Shown: piece after piece, positions 17,885-27,113 of the stretch
Layout: every line of letters starts with the position of its first letter
Numbering within the stretch: position 1 is the first letter of the stretch
Assembly (NCBI RefSeq): GCF_000417875.1
Contig: NW_006920873.1
Coordinates: 951,436-979,553, forward strand
Reading direction: 5' to 3'
DNA: 28,118 nucleotides
Source: Pseudozyma flocculosa PF-1
Taxonomy: Eukaryota; Basidiomycota; Ustilaginomycetes; Ustilaginales; Ustilaginaceae
Made by a program: the position numbers and the translations under genes
The notes under the pieces: model-generated
Seen by the model: only the letters and a program-made list of their open reading frames with translations
What the model was told of the DNA's origin: nothing
Databases searched by the model: none

Positions 17885-20800
17885 ATGGCGACCGCGACGC
17901 CTTTCTCGCCCGAGGTGCCCCCCTACCTCTCGCTCAGCATCACGCAGGCGCTCTCCCTGCCACATCCGTCCAGCCCGGAGCCAAGGCACCATCGCTCCGT
18001 CAATGCCCTCATCGATGCCAGAGCCAGGGCCAGTGCGAAGCCAGCCGTCGGCTTCACCCATCTCGACCACCAGACCACCCCCAAGTGGTCCTGCACCTCG
18101 CTCTGTGAGTACGGCCATCGCCATCGTCGCAGGCGAGCCAGAGCCCCAGCAGTACCCTCATCCTCTATTCCCTCCTCCCTCCTCGGCCCCTCTTCTTCGT
18201 CCCCGCGCAGCCTACGCTCAGCTTCGCAGCCTGGGCCTCGATGTCGCCCAGCTCATCCGCGACCGCCTCCCAGACGCCCAAGCAAGAAATGCAAAGTCGC
18301 CCAACGGAACCCCCCTCGTCGCCGTCCTCTCCCCCAGCGGCATCGACCTCTTTGCCCACATCCTCGCCCTCTGGAGGCTAGGCTTCGGCGTCCTCTGCAT
18401 AGCGTGAGTCCCATCAAGGCCCCACGAGCCATGCCACCGCATCTCGTACCCTGCCCGCTCACAGCCCTTCATCGCCCGACCCTCGACACTGCTGCAAAAT
18501 CCCGCCCGACACGCCAACCGCAGTCCAGGATCGCCGGCCGAGGCCATCTCCAACCTGCTGCGCCTCACCGACACCCGGGCGATCCTCGCGCACGCATCGC
18601 AGCTCCGAGCCGCCCAGGATGGCGTCGACCACCTCAGGGGCGTCCAGGCGGGCTCGGACGCACTCGTCGTCCCGATGCACGACGGTATCGCCTCGTTGCT
18701 CACTGATGGCCCCGCTGCCTCCGCTGCCTCTGCCGACGGCGGGCTTGCGCCAACGCCGTCACCCTCCGCGGACGATGCCTCTGGACCTGGCCCCGAAGAC
18801 GTGCTGGTGACGATGCACACGTCGGGCTCCTCGGGACTGCCCAAGCCCATCTACCAGCCGCACCGCTTCTGGACCCAGTCGATGCTGACGGCCGCAGGCA
18901 CCGACCTGGCCGCCTTCACCACCACGCCCCTCTTCCACGGCGGCATGTCCGACTTCCTCCGCTCGCTCCAGGCCGGATCCAACATCTACTTTCACCCGTC
19001 GGCCGCGCCGGGCGCCCTGACCGCCGCCGCCATCGCCCGCGCCGCGGCGGCCTGCCCGCAGCCCATCTCCTACTTTCTGTCGGTGCCCTACATCCTCGAG
19101 ATGCTCTACAACGACCCGCGAGGCACGGGCAAGGAGCTGCTGCGCCCCATGCAGCTCGTCAGCACCGGAGGCGCTCCCCTGCCGCAGGAGCTCGGAGACG
19201 CCATGGTCCACGACGGCATCCGCCTCGTCAGCCGGCTCGGCAGCTCCGAGTGCGGCTTCCTCATGTCCTCCTGGCGCGACTTTGAGCGCGACCGCGAGTG
19301 GTCCTACCTGCGCGTGCCAGACGAAGAGGGCCACCGCCTGCTCCACTTTGAGCCCGTCGCAGCCGACTCGTACGAGCTGGTCGTCGACCCGACCTGGCCC
19401 GTCAAGCTCGTCTCGAACCGTGACGACGGCTCCTATGCCACGTCGGACCTCTACGCGCCCCACCCGACCAAGCCCCACACCTGGAAGTACGCCGCGCGCT
19501 CCGACGACACGCTCGTCCTCATATCCGGCAAGAAGACGACGGCGCCGCAGCTCGAGGCGCGGCTGCGCTCGTCGGACCTCGTCGCCGAGGCCATCGCCTT
19601 TGGCGCCAACCGCGCCATCGTCGGCGCGCTCGTCTTTCTCGCGCCGTCGCCGGCCGGCGACGGGGGCGGGAGCGAGCTGACCTCGAGGCCAAGCAGAAGG
19701 TGCTGGGCCGGCTGAAGCCCGTGGTCGACGACTACAACCGCGCCTCGCCGCCTCATGCCCAGCTCGCCATCGAGATGGTCCACCTGCTTCCCCCATCAGC
19801 GCTGGCCGACATACCCAGGGCGAGCAAGGGCAGCCTGCAGCGTGGCCGCGCCTACCAGCAGTACGAGCCGCTGATCGCCAAGATCTACAAGGACTTTGAA
19901 GAGGGCCGGTCGATCAGCCTCGTCCCGGAGGGGGCCACCGCCAACGGCAGCGTGAACGGCAAGCGGGCGCTCGCTGGCGACGAGCTGGTGGCGTGGCTGA
20001 TCGACACGATCGAGCGACTGCGAGGTGGCGGCGGCGATGCTGCCGCCAGCGCTGAGCGTAAAAAGGACAAACCAATCTCGGGCGACACCGACCTCTTCGT
20101 CGCCGGCGTCGACTCGATCCAGGCTGCGCGGATCCGGGCCGCCATCCACCAGCACATCGAGCTCGGCGGCCAGCTGCTGCAGAAGAACGTCGTCTACGAC
20201 TACCCGACGCCGGCGCTGCTCGCGAGCCACATTCAGGAGGTCGGCGAGGGGCGGCCCGGGGGCGCCGCCGACGGTGAGAGTGCCCAGGCGAAACGAGACG
20301 ACACGCAGCACCGGCTGATGGAGCAGCTCGTAGAGAAGTACTCGAGCTTCCCCGCGCTCGACGTTGGGCCGAACCAGACGGGTGACGACGAGCAACGCGA
20401 GCTGGTCGTCCTGACTGGAGTGACGGGAGCCCTCGGTGCTCACCTCTTCGACCAGGTGCGGGCGCGTTGTGCCCAGGCGCCGGCACGCATCGTCTGCCTG
20501 GTCCGCGCCGAGGACGAGGAGCGAGCACGCACGCGGGTGCTCACGAGCCTCAAGGCTCGCCGACTGCCCAGCAGCGTCGAGCACGTCGAGGCTTCCGGCA
20601 CGGCAGAAGTCCTGTGCCTGGCTGCCGACCTTGCAGCGTCGACCACGTGCGGCCTCTCCGAGGACCAGCTTCGCCAGCTGTCGGTGGGCTGCGGCCGGGT
20701 CACCACCGTCCACGCGGCGTGGGCTGTCAACTTTGTCGGCTCGCTTCAGAGCTTCGAGGCGGAGCAGATCGCCGGACTGCGCAACCTCATCCAGCTGCAC

Positions 20801-21983
20801 CGCCGCCTCGCTGCTGCGGCCGGATCCAGCGACCGGTCGCACTTTGCCTTCTGCTCGTCGGTGGCGAGCATCCTAGGCGCTCCCCCGTCGACCGAGTTCC
20901 ACACGGCGCTTTCCGTCGCCGGCGACGGGGACGAGGCCTACGCCGAGACGCTGCCCTCCTCGCCGCGGACGGCGGCGGCGATGGGCTACGCGCGGAGCAA
21001 GTGGGTGGCCGAGCACATCTGCGCGCGGTACGGGCGCCAGACGGGCGAAGGCTGCAGCGTCATGAGGTTCGGGCAGCTGTGCAGCGACACGGCGGGCGGC
21101 GTGTGGAACGAGAGCGAAGGCTGGCCGCTGCTGATCCGTACCGCCGACGAGGTGGGTTGCCTGCCCATGCTCGACGACGAACGGCTGGCATGGCTGCCCG
21201 TCGACGTCGCGGCCGCCTCGATCGTCGACCTGGTGCGGCCGTCGTCACCGGCAGACGCGGCGGGCGGCGATTCCGGCGATGTTCCGATCTACCACCTGGT
21301 GGCGGATGCCGCCAAGGCTGCGCCGTGGGAGTCGCTGCTGGTGTGGCTGTCGCGGGAGATGGACTTTGAGCGGGTGTCGCCTCGCCGATGGATCGAGCGG
21401 CTCGAGGCCGACGAGGAACGGATCAAGGCACGCGGGATGCTCGAGCTGTGGAGGCGCAACGTGAGTGACCAGCCGTGGGCAAGCCACAGCCGCAGCCACA
21501 GCCGCAGCCACAGCCACGGCCACGGCCACGGCCACGGCACTGGATGTCGGGCCGGGCTGAACGCCGGGGTGCGAGCCAGCAGGGCAGAGATAGCGCCGAT
21601 CTTGCTGACGACGCCATCGCCTGCCCATCTCATCCCCACGCCGTCGCCCATCCTGACCGTCACGGCGCTTGACGTGCTCGCGCGCCCTTTCGCCCCGCCG
21701 TGGTGCGGTCCGTGCTCTCCGACCTTCTCTGTTTCTTCTGGTTGCCGGACGTCGCGTTCGCATGGTCGATCCGGCTGTCGGTTCCTTGCAGTATGCCGCC
21801 GCGCCATCGTCTGGGGGCGGCAGCAGCAGCAGCAGCAGCGGTGCCAAGCCGGCTCGGATCGATGCCAGCCATGCACAGGCGGGCTCGGCGAGCCTCCGAT
21901 CCGCTCCGCCCGTCGACGAGCAGCTGATCCGAAGGACGGTAACCGCGTGGAGGCAGAGCGGCTTCCTTGGCCAGTCCAACTGA
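17885..21983 (+). CDS. NRPS-like adenylation-thiolation-reductase enzyme, with apparent frameshift
   Basis: Expected to activate a carboxylic acid as adenylate, tether it to a phosphopantetheine arm and reduce it to an aldehyde or alcohol (aminoadipate-reductase-like family; substrate unknown). Exons 17885..18104, 18211..18403, 18524..21460 and 21792..21983. Adenylation domain: TSGSSGLPKP, GSSECGF, YATSDLY and the A10-like ASKGSLQRG. Thiolation domain: GVDSIQA, attachment-Ser codon 20114-20116. Thioester-reductase domain: Rossmann TGVTGALG (about 20416-20439) and the YARSK catalytic pair (Tyr codon 20987-20989). The final exon carries the family's C-terminal PVDEQLIRRTV...GFL. The frame shifts between the end of IVGALVFLAPS and ADLEAKQKVLGRL, around a GGGGG run at 19662-19666. 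One missing base would explain it. Total exon length is one short of 1181 codons. The last intron (331 nt) is unusually long. Confidence 0.9.
19662..19676 (+). other. Reading-frame break in the NRPS-like gene
   Basis: Upstream of here the adenylation domain reads in one frame, which meets a stop at 19713-19715. From about 19677 the homologous sequence (ADLEAKQKVLGRLKPVVDDYN) reads in another. The change equals loss of 1 nt. It coincides with a G5-C-G3 run, a typical spot for indel error. Very short introns such as 19632-19672 (41 nt) would also fix the frame, but they lack a good donor and would delete the conserved GALVFLAP strand. Confidence 0.75.
21461..21791 (+). other. Long last intron of NRPS-like gene with GCCACA/GCCACG array
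   Basis: A GTGAGT donor follows the codons for LELWRRN, and the acceptor TTGCAG precedes the YAAAPSS exon. At 331 nt it is two to three times longer than the other introns here. Positions 21480-21540 are a run of GCCACA, GCCGCA and GCCACG units. An unrecognised extra exon cannot be excluded. Confidence 0.7.
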
Positions 21984-22511
21984 GGGCGCCCATGGGCATC
22001 AGCCTGAATCAACTTCACTCTACCAGCATCGGCAGACCACTGTGCACACGACTGCGGCCAGGCTTGTCAGGGCACTGCCTTGTCCATCGCTCTCGAGCTA
22101 CCGGTACCGGTAGGGACTGCGGCGCTCGGCGAGCAGACGGCCGTCGATCGAGCCCAGGGACCGACTCAGCCGCTGTGTAAGTGTCGACTGAATCGCCTGG
22201 TGGTGGCTGGCTGGCTGGCTGACTCGCCAACCTGGCTTTGGTGAGGGATGCCTAGCGGGCAAGGAGGTCGGAAGGGAGCTGACCGAACGCGGTTCTTCTT
22301 ACGGCCTCTGTCTGCCATTCTTGATTCTGTGCTCGAGACCCTCGACGCCCTGCCTGGTTGTGCGTGCTTGCCAGGCCAGGCAAGGCAAGGCGGGTTCGCA
22401 TGGCGTCTTGGTGCCACCCGATAACGCCAGCCAGCGCGGGGCGGAGCGGGGCGGGGCGGGGCGCGATGTCGTGTGAGACACGCGAGATCTCGGTCAGGCG
22501 GCGCCAGAGGA

Positions 22512-22535
22512 AAGCAAGCAAGCAAGCAAGCAAGC
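22512..22535. repeat. (AAGC)6 tetranucleotide repeat
   Basis: Six perfect AAGC units, followed by AGGCAAGCG. A shorter (AAGC)4 tract lies 180 bp downstream at 22716-22731, and an AAGC run also occurs at 16971-16982 in another intergenic region. Confidence 0.9.
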
Positions 22536-23803
22536 AGGCAAGCGACGTTGGGTTGTGCGACGGCCGATGAGACCCAAGCAAGACTGTACCACCGCCTTAG
22601 CCGGCGTGATACGGTAGGCAGGTCTCAGCCAACTACAGGTGAGTTGTGTCGCCTCCGCGCCCATTCGCCGGCGGCCTGCGGTGCCACGATGTGCGGAGAC
22701 CGCTCTGCTCGACCAAAGCAAGCAAGCAAGCAGAGGTGAGCTCGCCTGCGTCTCTCACCCCTTGGTCTAGCCTGGCCCGACCTGCCTAGCCTAGCCTGTA
22801 TCTCTGGACTGACGGTGCTGGGCAGCAGACAGCCAGGCCAGGCTTTGCCAACCGAGGCTATGGAAAGGGGTCCTCCGAAGGTTGTCCAGGTCTTGGCGCT
22901 GCATGCACCGCACCCTTCGACAGGCGAGCGAAGCGGAGATCCAAGCGAGGCCATCGTCCCCCGGCGTCCTCCATCGACGGCCCCATCAGCCACCCCTCGC
23001 CATCGTCTGCCAGGTCTTGCCTTTCTGCACTCCCCCCCGCATCCGCCCATGCGCTCGACGTCCGGCAGTACATACGCAGCGTCAGCGTCAGCATGAGCAT
23101 GAGCATGGCTCTGGTTGGGCCTTGCCTGCCTGGTCGACTCGATCCGTTCCTCCGCCAACCAGCTTTATCCGATAACGTGACCCGAGCGGGCCCGCACGCT
23201 AGCCCCATCGCACCGCACCGCACCCCTTTCGCCCTTTGCTCCACCATCGCTTCGCCCGCTGAGCCGCCGTTTGGAGCCTAGGCTAGGCCGAGGTGCCCGC
23301 TTGTCGGTTGACAAGCGAGCTCGCAGCTGCAGCGGTCTGAAGTCTTCCGAACCCGCTCGGACGGCCCGGCCACGACCAACTACGACGTTCTTCTTGTCGT
23401 CATCCTTCGCGCTCCCGAGCCACTTGTTGGTCTCGCAACGACCGCGGCGAGTGCGGAACAGATCAAGAGCGACGACGACCAACCTCCGGCAATCAAGCGT
23501 CCGCCCGCTAAGACTGCCTTTCGACCCGTAGCGCACTTTTCAGCGCTACCCGCCCCTGAACCGCTCTCGTCCGCGCGCTGCTCTGCGTGCGGGCTGCTCT
23601 GGCTCGACGCTTACCGTGGTGTACCTGCCTGCCCGCCTGATGCCAAATCCAGAACCATGCTTCGGAGCTTGCACACCGACGGACCCTCGTCGACCGGCTC
23701 TCACAGGCAAGGGCGCCGCGTAGCCCGTCCCGCGACTCGTCCCGGCTCACGCTAGTGCGCGCAACCCCCGCGTGCTGCTACCTAGCGGTAACGCTGCCGC
23801 TGC

Positions 23804-23805
<2 letters not shown>

Positions 23806-23856
<51 letters not shown>
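23806..23856. repeat. Pure (CTG)17 microsatellite
   Basis: Seventeen uninterrupted CTG triplets, preceded by CTGCCGCTGCCG, lie about 240 bp upstream of the aminopeptidase start and about 50 bp upstream of the candidate TATA box. That placement suggests it is promoter DNA and not in the mRNA. A smaller (CTG)7 lies at 16844-16864. Confidence 0.92.
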
Positions 23857-23903
23857 AGCTGGGACGCTTCGACGGAACTTGCAGCACCCGCCGACCGAGA
23901 CGA

Positions 23904-23909
23904 TATAAG
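23904..23909 (+). promoter_or_regulatory. Candidate TATA box of the aminopeptidase gene
   Basis: TATAAG within GATATAAGATGG, 194 bp upstream of the start codon, is an AT-rich island in strongly GC-rich DNA. Spacing is reasonable for a fungal gene with a 5' leader of roughly 100-150 nt. No experimental support. Confidence 0.4.
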
Positions 23910-24097
23910 ATGGAGCTCGGCCACGTTGGCCTCGATGGAGCAGCCTCATCCACCGCTCGGCCCTCCCTCCTCTCGCCCTCACGTACCTTGACGACCCCCT
24001 TGCTCGGACTGCTGCCTCGCCCTGTTACATTGGCCTCCCTCTCCCCGGAACGACCCCTGCTCGACTAGACACGACCCCTCCCCAGGCGATATCCACC

Positions 24098-25715
24098 ATG
24101 AAGCTCACGCTCGTACAGATCACCACGCTGGCGCTCATGCTGCTGGCCGGCCAGGAGACGATGGCCGCCCCGACCAAGAAGCAGCGCCTCGTCGAGCCTG
24201 TAAGTCGTCTGGCAACGGAGGCTGCTGAGGTCGGTTCGACCGCCGTGGCACACTGAAGCCGAAGGCTGATCGCCGCTCTTGCCCCCGCCTCTCGGCCCGC
24301 AGAAACGCCTGCGCAACGACCTCAAGGTCAAGGACCTCCGCCGCGGCGCGCAGAAGCTCCAGGACATTGCGTACGCCACCAAGGAGCGCAACCGCGTCTT
24401 TGGCTCGCCCGGCCACCAGGCCACCGTCGACTACATCGCCGGCGAGCTGCGCAGCCTCGGCGGCTACTACGACGTCTCGCTGCAGCCCTTCACGGCCACC
24501 TACGCCGAGCACAGCGCCGAGGTGTCGATCGACGGCGAAAAGATCCCCAAGCCGTCGACCTTCACCTACTCGCCCAACGGCGAGTTCAACGACACGCCCG
24601 TCGTCCTCGTCAACAACCTCGGATGCGAACAGGCCGACTTCCCCGCCGCCGTCGAGGGCAAGGTGGCGCTCGTCAAGCGCGGCACGTGCCCCTTTGCCAC
24701 CAAGGTGTCGCGCGCCGGCACGGCCAAGGCGGCGGCCATCCTCATCTACAACAACGCCCCCGGCGACGTCTCGGGCACGCTCGGCAGCGCCACCCCGGGC
24801 CCCGAGGGCCCCTACGTGCCCGTCGCCGGTCTGTCGCAGGCCGAGGGCGAGAAGGTCGTCGCCGACCTCGCCGCGGGCAAGCAGGTGCTGGCCGACGTCA
24901 AGCTCGACGGCATCGTCGAGGACCGCACCACCTACAACGTCATCGCCGAGACCAAGGGCGGCAACAAGGACCAGGTCATCATGTTTGGCTCGCACTCGGA
25001 CAGCGTCGTCGCCGGCCCCGGCATCAACGACAACGGCAGCGGCTCGATTGCGCTGCTGACCATCGCCAAGAACCTGGCCAAGTACAGCGTCAACAACGCC
25101 GTCCGCTTTGGCTGGTGGAGCGCCGAGGAGTACGGCCTGCTGGGCTCCGAGCACTACGTGGCGCAGCTGACGCAGGCGCAGAAGGACCAGATCCGCCTCT
25201 ACCTCAACTTTGACATGATTGCCTCGCCCAACTACGCCCTCGGCGTCCACGACGGCGACGGCAGCAAGTTTGGCCAGTCGGGCCCCGCCGGCTCGGCCGA
25301 GGCCGAGCACAACTTTGCGGCCTACTTCAAGGACATTGCCAAGAAGCCCATCATCGAGTCCGAGTTCAGCGGCCGCTCCGACTACGGGCCCTTCCTCGAC
25401 GCCGGCATCGCCGCCGGCGGCCTCGACACGGGCGCCGAGGGCCTCAAGACCGACGAGGAGGCCAAGCTGTTTGGCGGCGAGGCCGGCGTGGCGTACGACG
25501 TCAACTACCACCAGGCCGGCGACGACATCAACAACCTCGCCATGGACGCGTTCGAGATCAATTCCAAGGCCATCTCGCACGCCGTCGCCACCTACGCCCT
25601 GTCGTTTGACTCGCTGGGACCCAAGACGAAGCGCGTCGAGAAGCGCGCACAGGGCCCCGAGGCGTCGTCCAAGCACAGCAACCACCGCTGCGGCGGCGAC
25701 CTCGCCGCCATCTGA
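24098..25715 (+). CDS. Secreted or vacuolar M28 aminopeptidase with PA domain
   Basis: Zinc metallopeptidase removing N-terminal residues from peptides, of the yeast aminopeptidase Y / fungal LAP2 type. Exons 24098..24199 and 24303..25715 give 504 aa. Residues 1-24 form a signal peptide (hydrophobic LALMLLAG, probable cleavage near MAA-PT), followed by a basic propeptide-like stretch. A PA domain lies at about 130-245 (VALVKRGTCPFATKV, AAAILIYNNAPGD). The M28 zinc site is complete: H265 (GSHSD), D277 (NDNGSG), the E309-E310 pair (WWSAEEYG, catalytic base plus ligand), D338 (NFDMIASPN) and H437 (YHQAGDD). The C-terminal tail has KR/KRR-like dibasic sites that Kex2-type proteases could cut. The first exon is short and carries only the signal region. 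The start has an ideal CCACCATG context. Confidence 0.95.
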
Positions 25716-26256
25716 GCGGCTAGTAGGGGTATGAACGCAAAAGAGGCAGAGACACGCACGGATAGAAGGAGAAGGATGCGGGAAGAAGGAGGGTTAGAGT
25801 CCCGGCTCCGCGCGACGCCATGGGACCGGCTTTTGACGCACGCATCCAACCGAACGAAGCCAGAGTCACGACCTTTTTGTCACCCGCTACGAGCGCAATG
25901 CGATACTACTACTACCATCAGCTTGATCGTCACCCCTGTCTTGGTCGAGTGCATGTGTGGCAAGAGGGGCGGTCGTGTGGTGCCAAAGGTGCGCGCGAGA
26001 GAGACGATGGCGAGCAGACAGGTCGGTGTTGCGTTGCGCGAGCAAGGGCCTGGCGCCAAGGCACGGCACGGCCAGGCAAGGCGGGCGAGGCAGGGTCCAA
26101 TGCCTGGCAGGCAGCAGCTGGGCTAGACCAACACCTTTCTGGCCGCCCACCGCCTGTCTCTTCTCCACCATCACCGCCGCCTCTCCCACGTCTGTCTCTT
26201 TCTTCCCCCCCCCTTTCGCCGTTCATCCGCCACTGTGGCCGTCATCGTGCCCGACA
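25716..26256. other. Intergenic region upstream of ORC1
   Basis: A 541-bp gap between tandem genes. It contains a TACTACTACTACC run near 25905-25917, GGCAGGCAGC/GGCCAGGCAAGGC words at about 26085-26120, and a C/T-rich stretch (about 26140-26225) just before the ORC1 start, typical of a fungal core promoter. No gene was recognised. Confidence 0.6.
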
Positions 26257-27081
26257 ATGCGGTCCAGGGCGAAAGCACCGGCCGCACCGCCGATTCGCTA
26301 CCATTACGAGCCCATCGGGCCCGGTGCGACGCAGGGTGCCCGGCCCGAGACGCACTACACCAGCTTCCGACGCACCCCTCTCGCAACCGCCGACGACGCC
26401 CCCGCACAGCGCGACCAGGACGACGACGATGAGAATGAAGAAGGGGATGGGGACGACGACGCCGACGGCGCCCGACGACGAAACGAAACCGCTGCTGCCT
26501 CGTCGTCGTCGTCGTCGTCCAAGGCGCTCGAGGGTCTGCCGGCAGAGGAGACATTCGAGATCGGCGACGTCGTCTACCTCCCCTCGTCCTACCAGGCTCC
26601 GCTCGTCGGCGTCCTCACCCACCTCTGGACGCTCGACGACCGCGTGCAGACCGAACAGGAGACCATCTACGGCGTAGTCAGGCTTCTGCACTGGCCCGAG
26701 TGGATGAGCACCATGGCCAAGCGCAGGATGGCCGGCCTCACCAGCAAGGTGCGTCCTCCCACCCTCCTTTATTTGCCTTGATCTCTGCTGCGCCTGCCCC
26801 GCTGATGCTCCTATCCTACCGTCTCGTCTCGCGGCCCTGGCTTCGCAGAACGAGGTCTACTATACGCACAAGGCGCCCAAGGTGTCGAAGCGCAGAACGC
26901 AGACGGCCATCAAGACGGGCCAGCAGGTCGACGACTTTGAGGCAGGCCCGGCGCTCCACGACTACTCGTTCGACGTGCAGGAGATCATCGCCAAGGTCTC
27001 GATCCATCCCTCGCAGGACGAGTGCGACGAAGCCGTTCAGCAGGCCACGGCCACGGCCACGGCGGCCGCCACCGACACCGA

Positions 27082-27113
<32 letters not shown>

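Larger units (their letters stand above)
21984..24097. other. 2.1-kb gene-free region with tetranucleotide and CTG repeats
   Basis: No frame in this stretch resembles a known protein, and none shows the codon bias of the neighbouring genes. It contains a (GGCT)-rich run near 22205-22222, a GGGGC-type run at about 22437-22463, (AAGC)6 at 22512-22535, (AAGC)4 at 22716-22731, a GAGCAT/GTCAGC run at about 23080-23106 and (CTG)17 at 23806-23856. The right end must hold the promoter of the aminopeptidase gene. No tRNA-like A and B box pair was noticed. Confidence 0.6.

Noticed and set aside
19632..19696. Very short intron to explain the NRPS-like frame change
   Set aside because: Several GT-AG pairs (41-77 nt) restore the frame, but none has a GTRNGT-type donor or branch site, and all remove the conserved GALVFLAP strand. 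A 1-nt indel is simpler.
18759..20842. Two long minus-strand frames opposite the NRPS-like gene
   Set aside because: They mirror the adenylation and thiolation coding sequence and show no family motifs.
22625..23247. Overlapping minus-strand frames in the 2.1-kb gap
   Set aside because: Composition is low-complexity and Arg/Gly/Ala-rich, with no motif, no clear exon signals and no similarity to known proteins.
24135..25685. Minus-strand open frame of 516 codons
   Set aside because: Antisense to the M28 aminopeptidase, whose full zinc site and signal peptide show the real coding strand.
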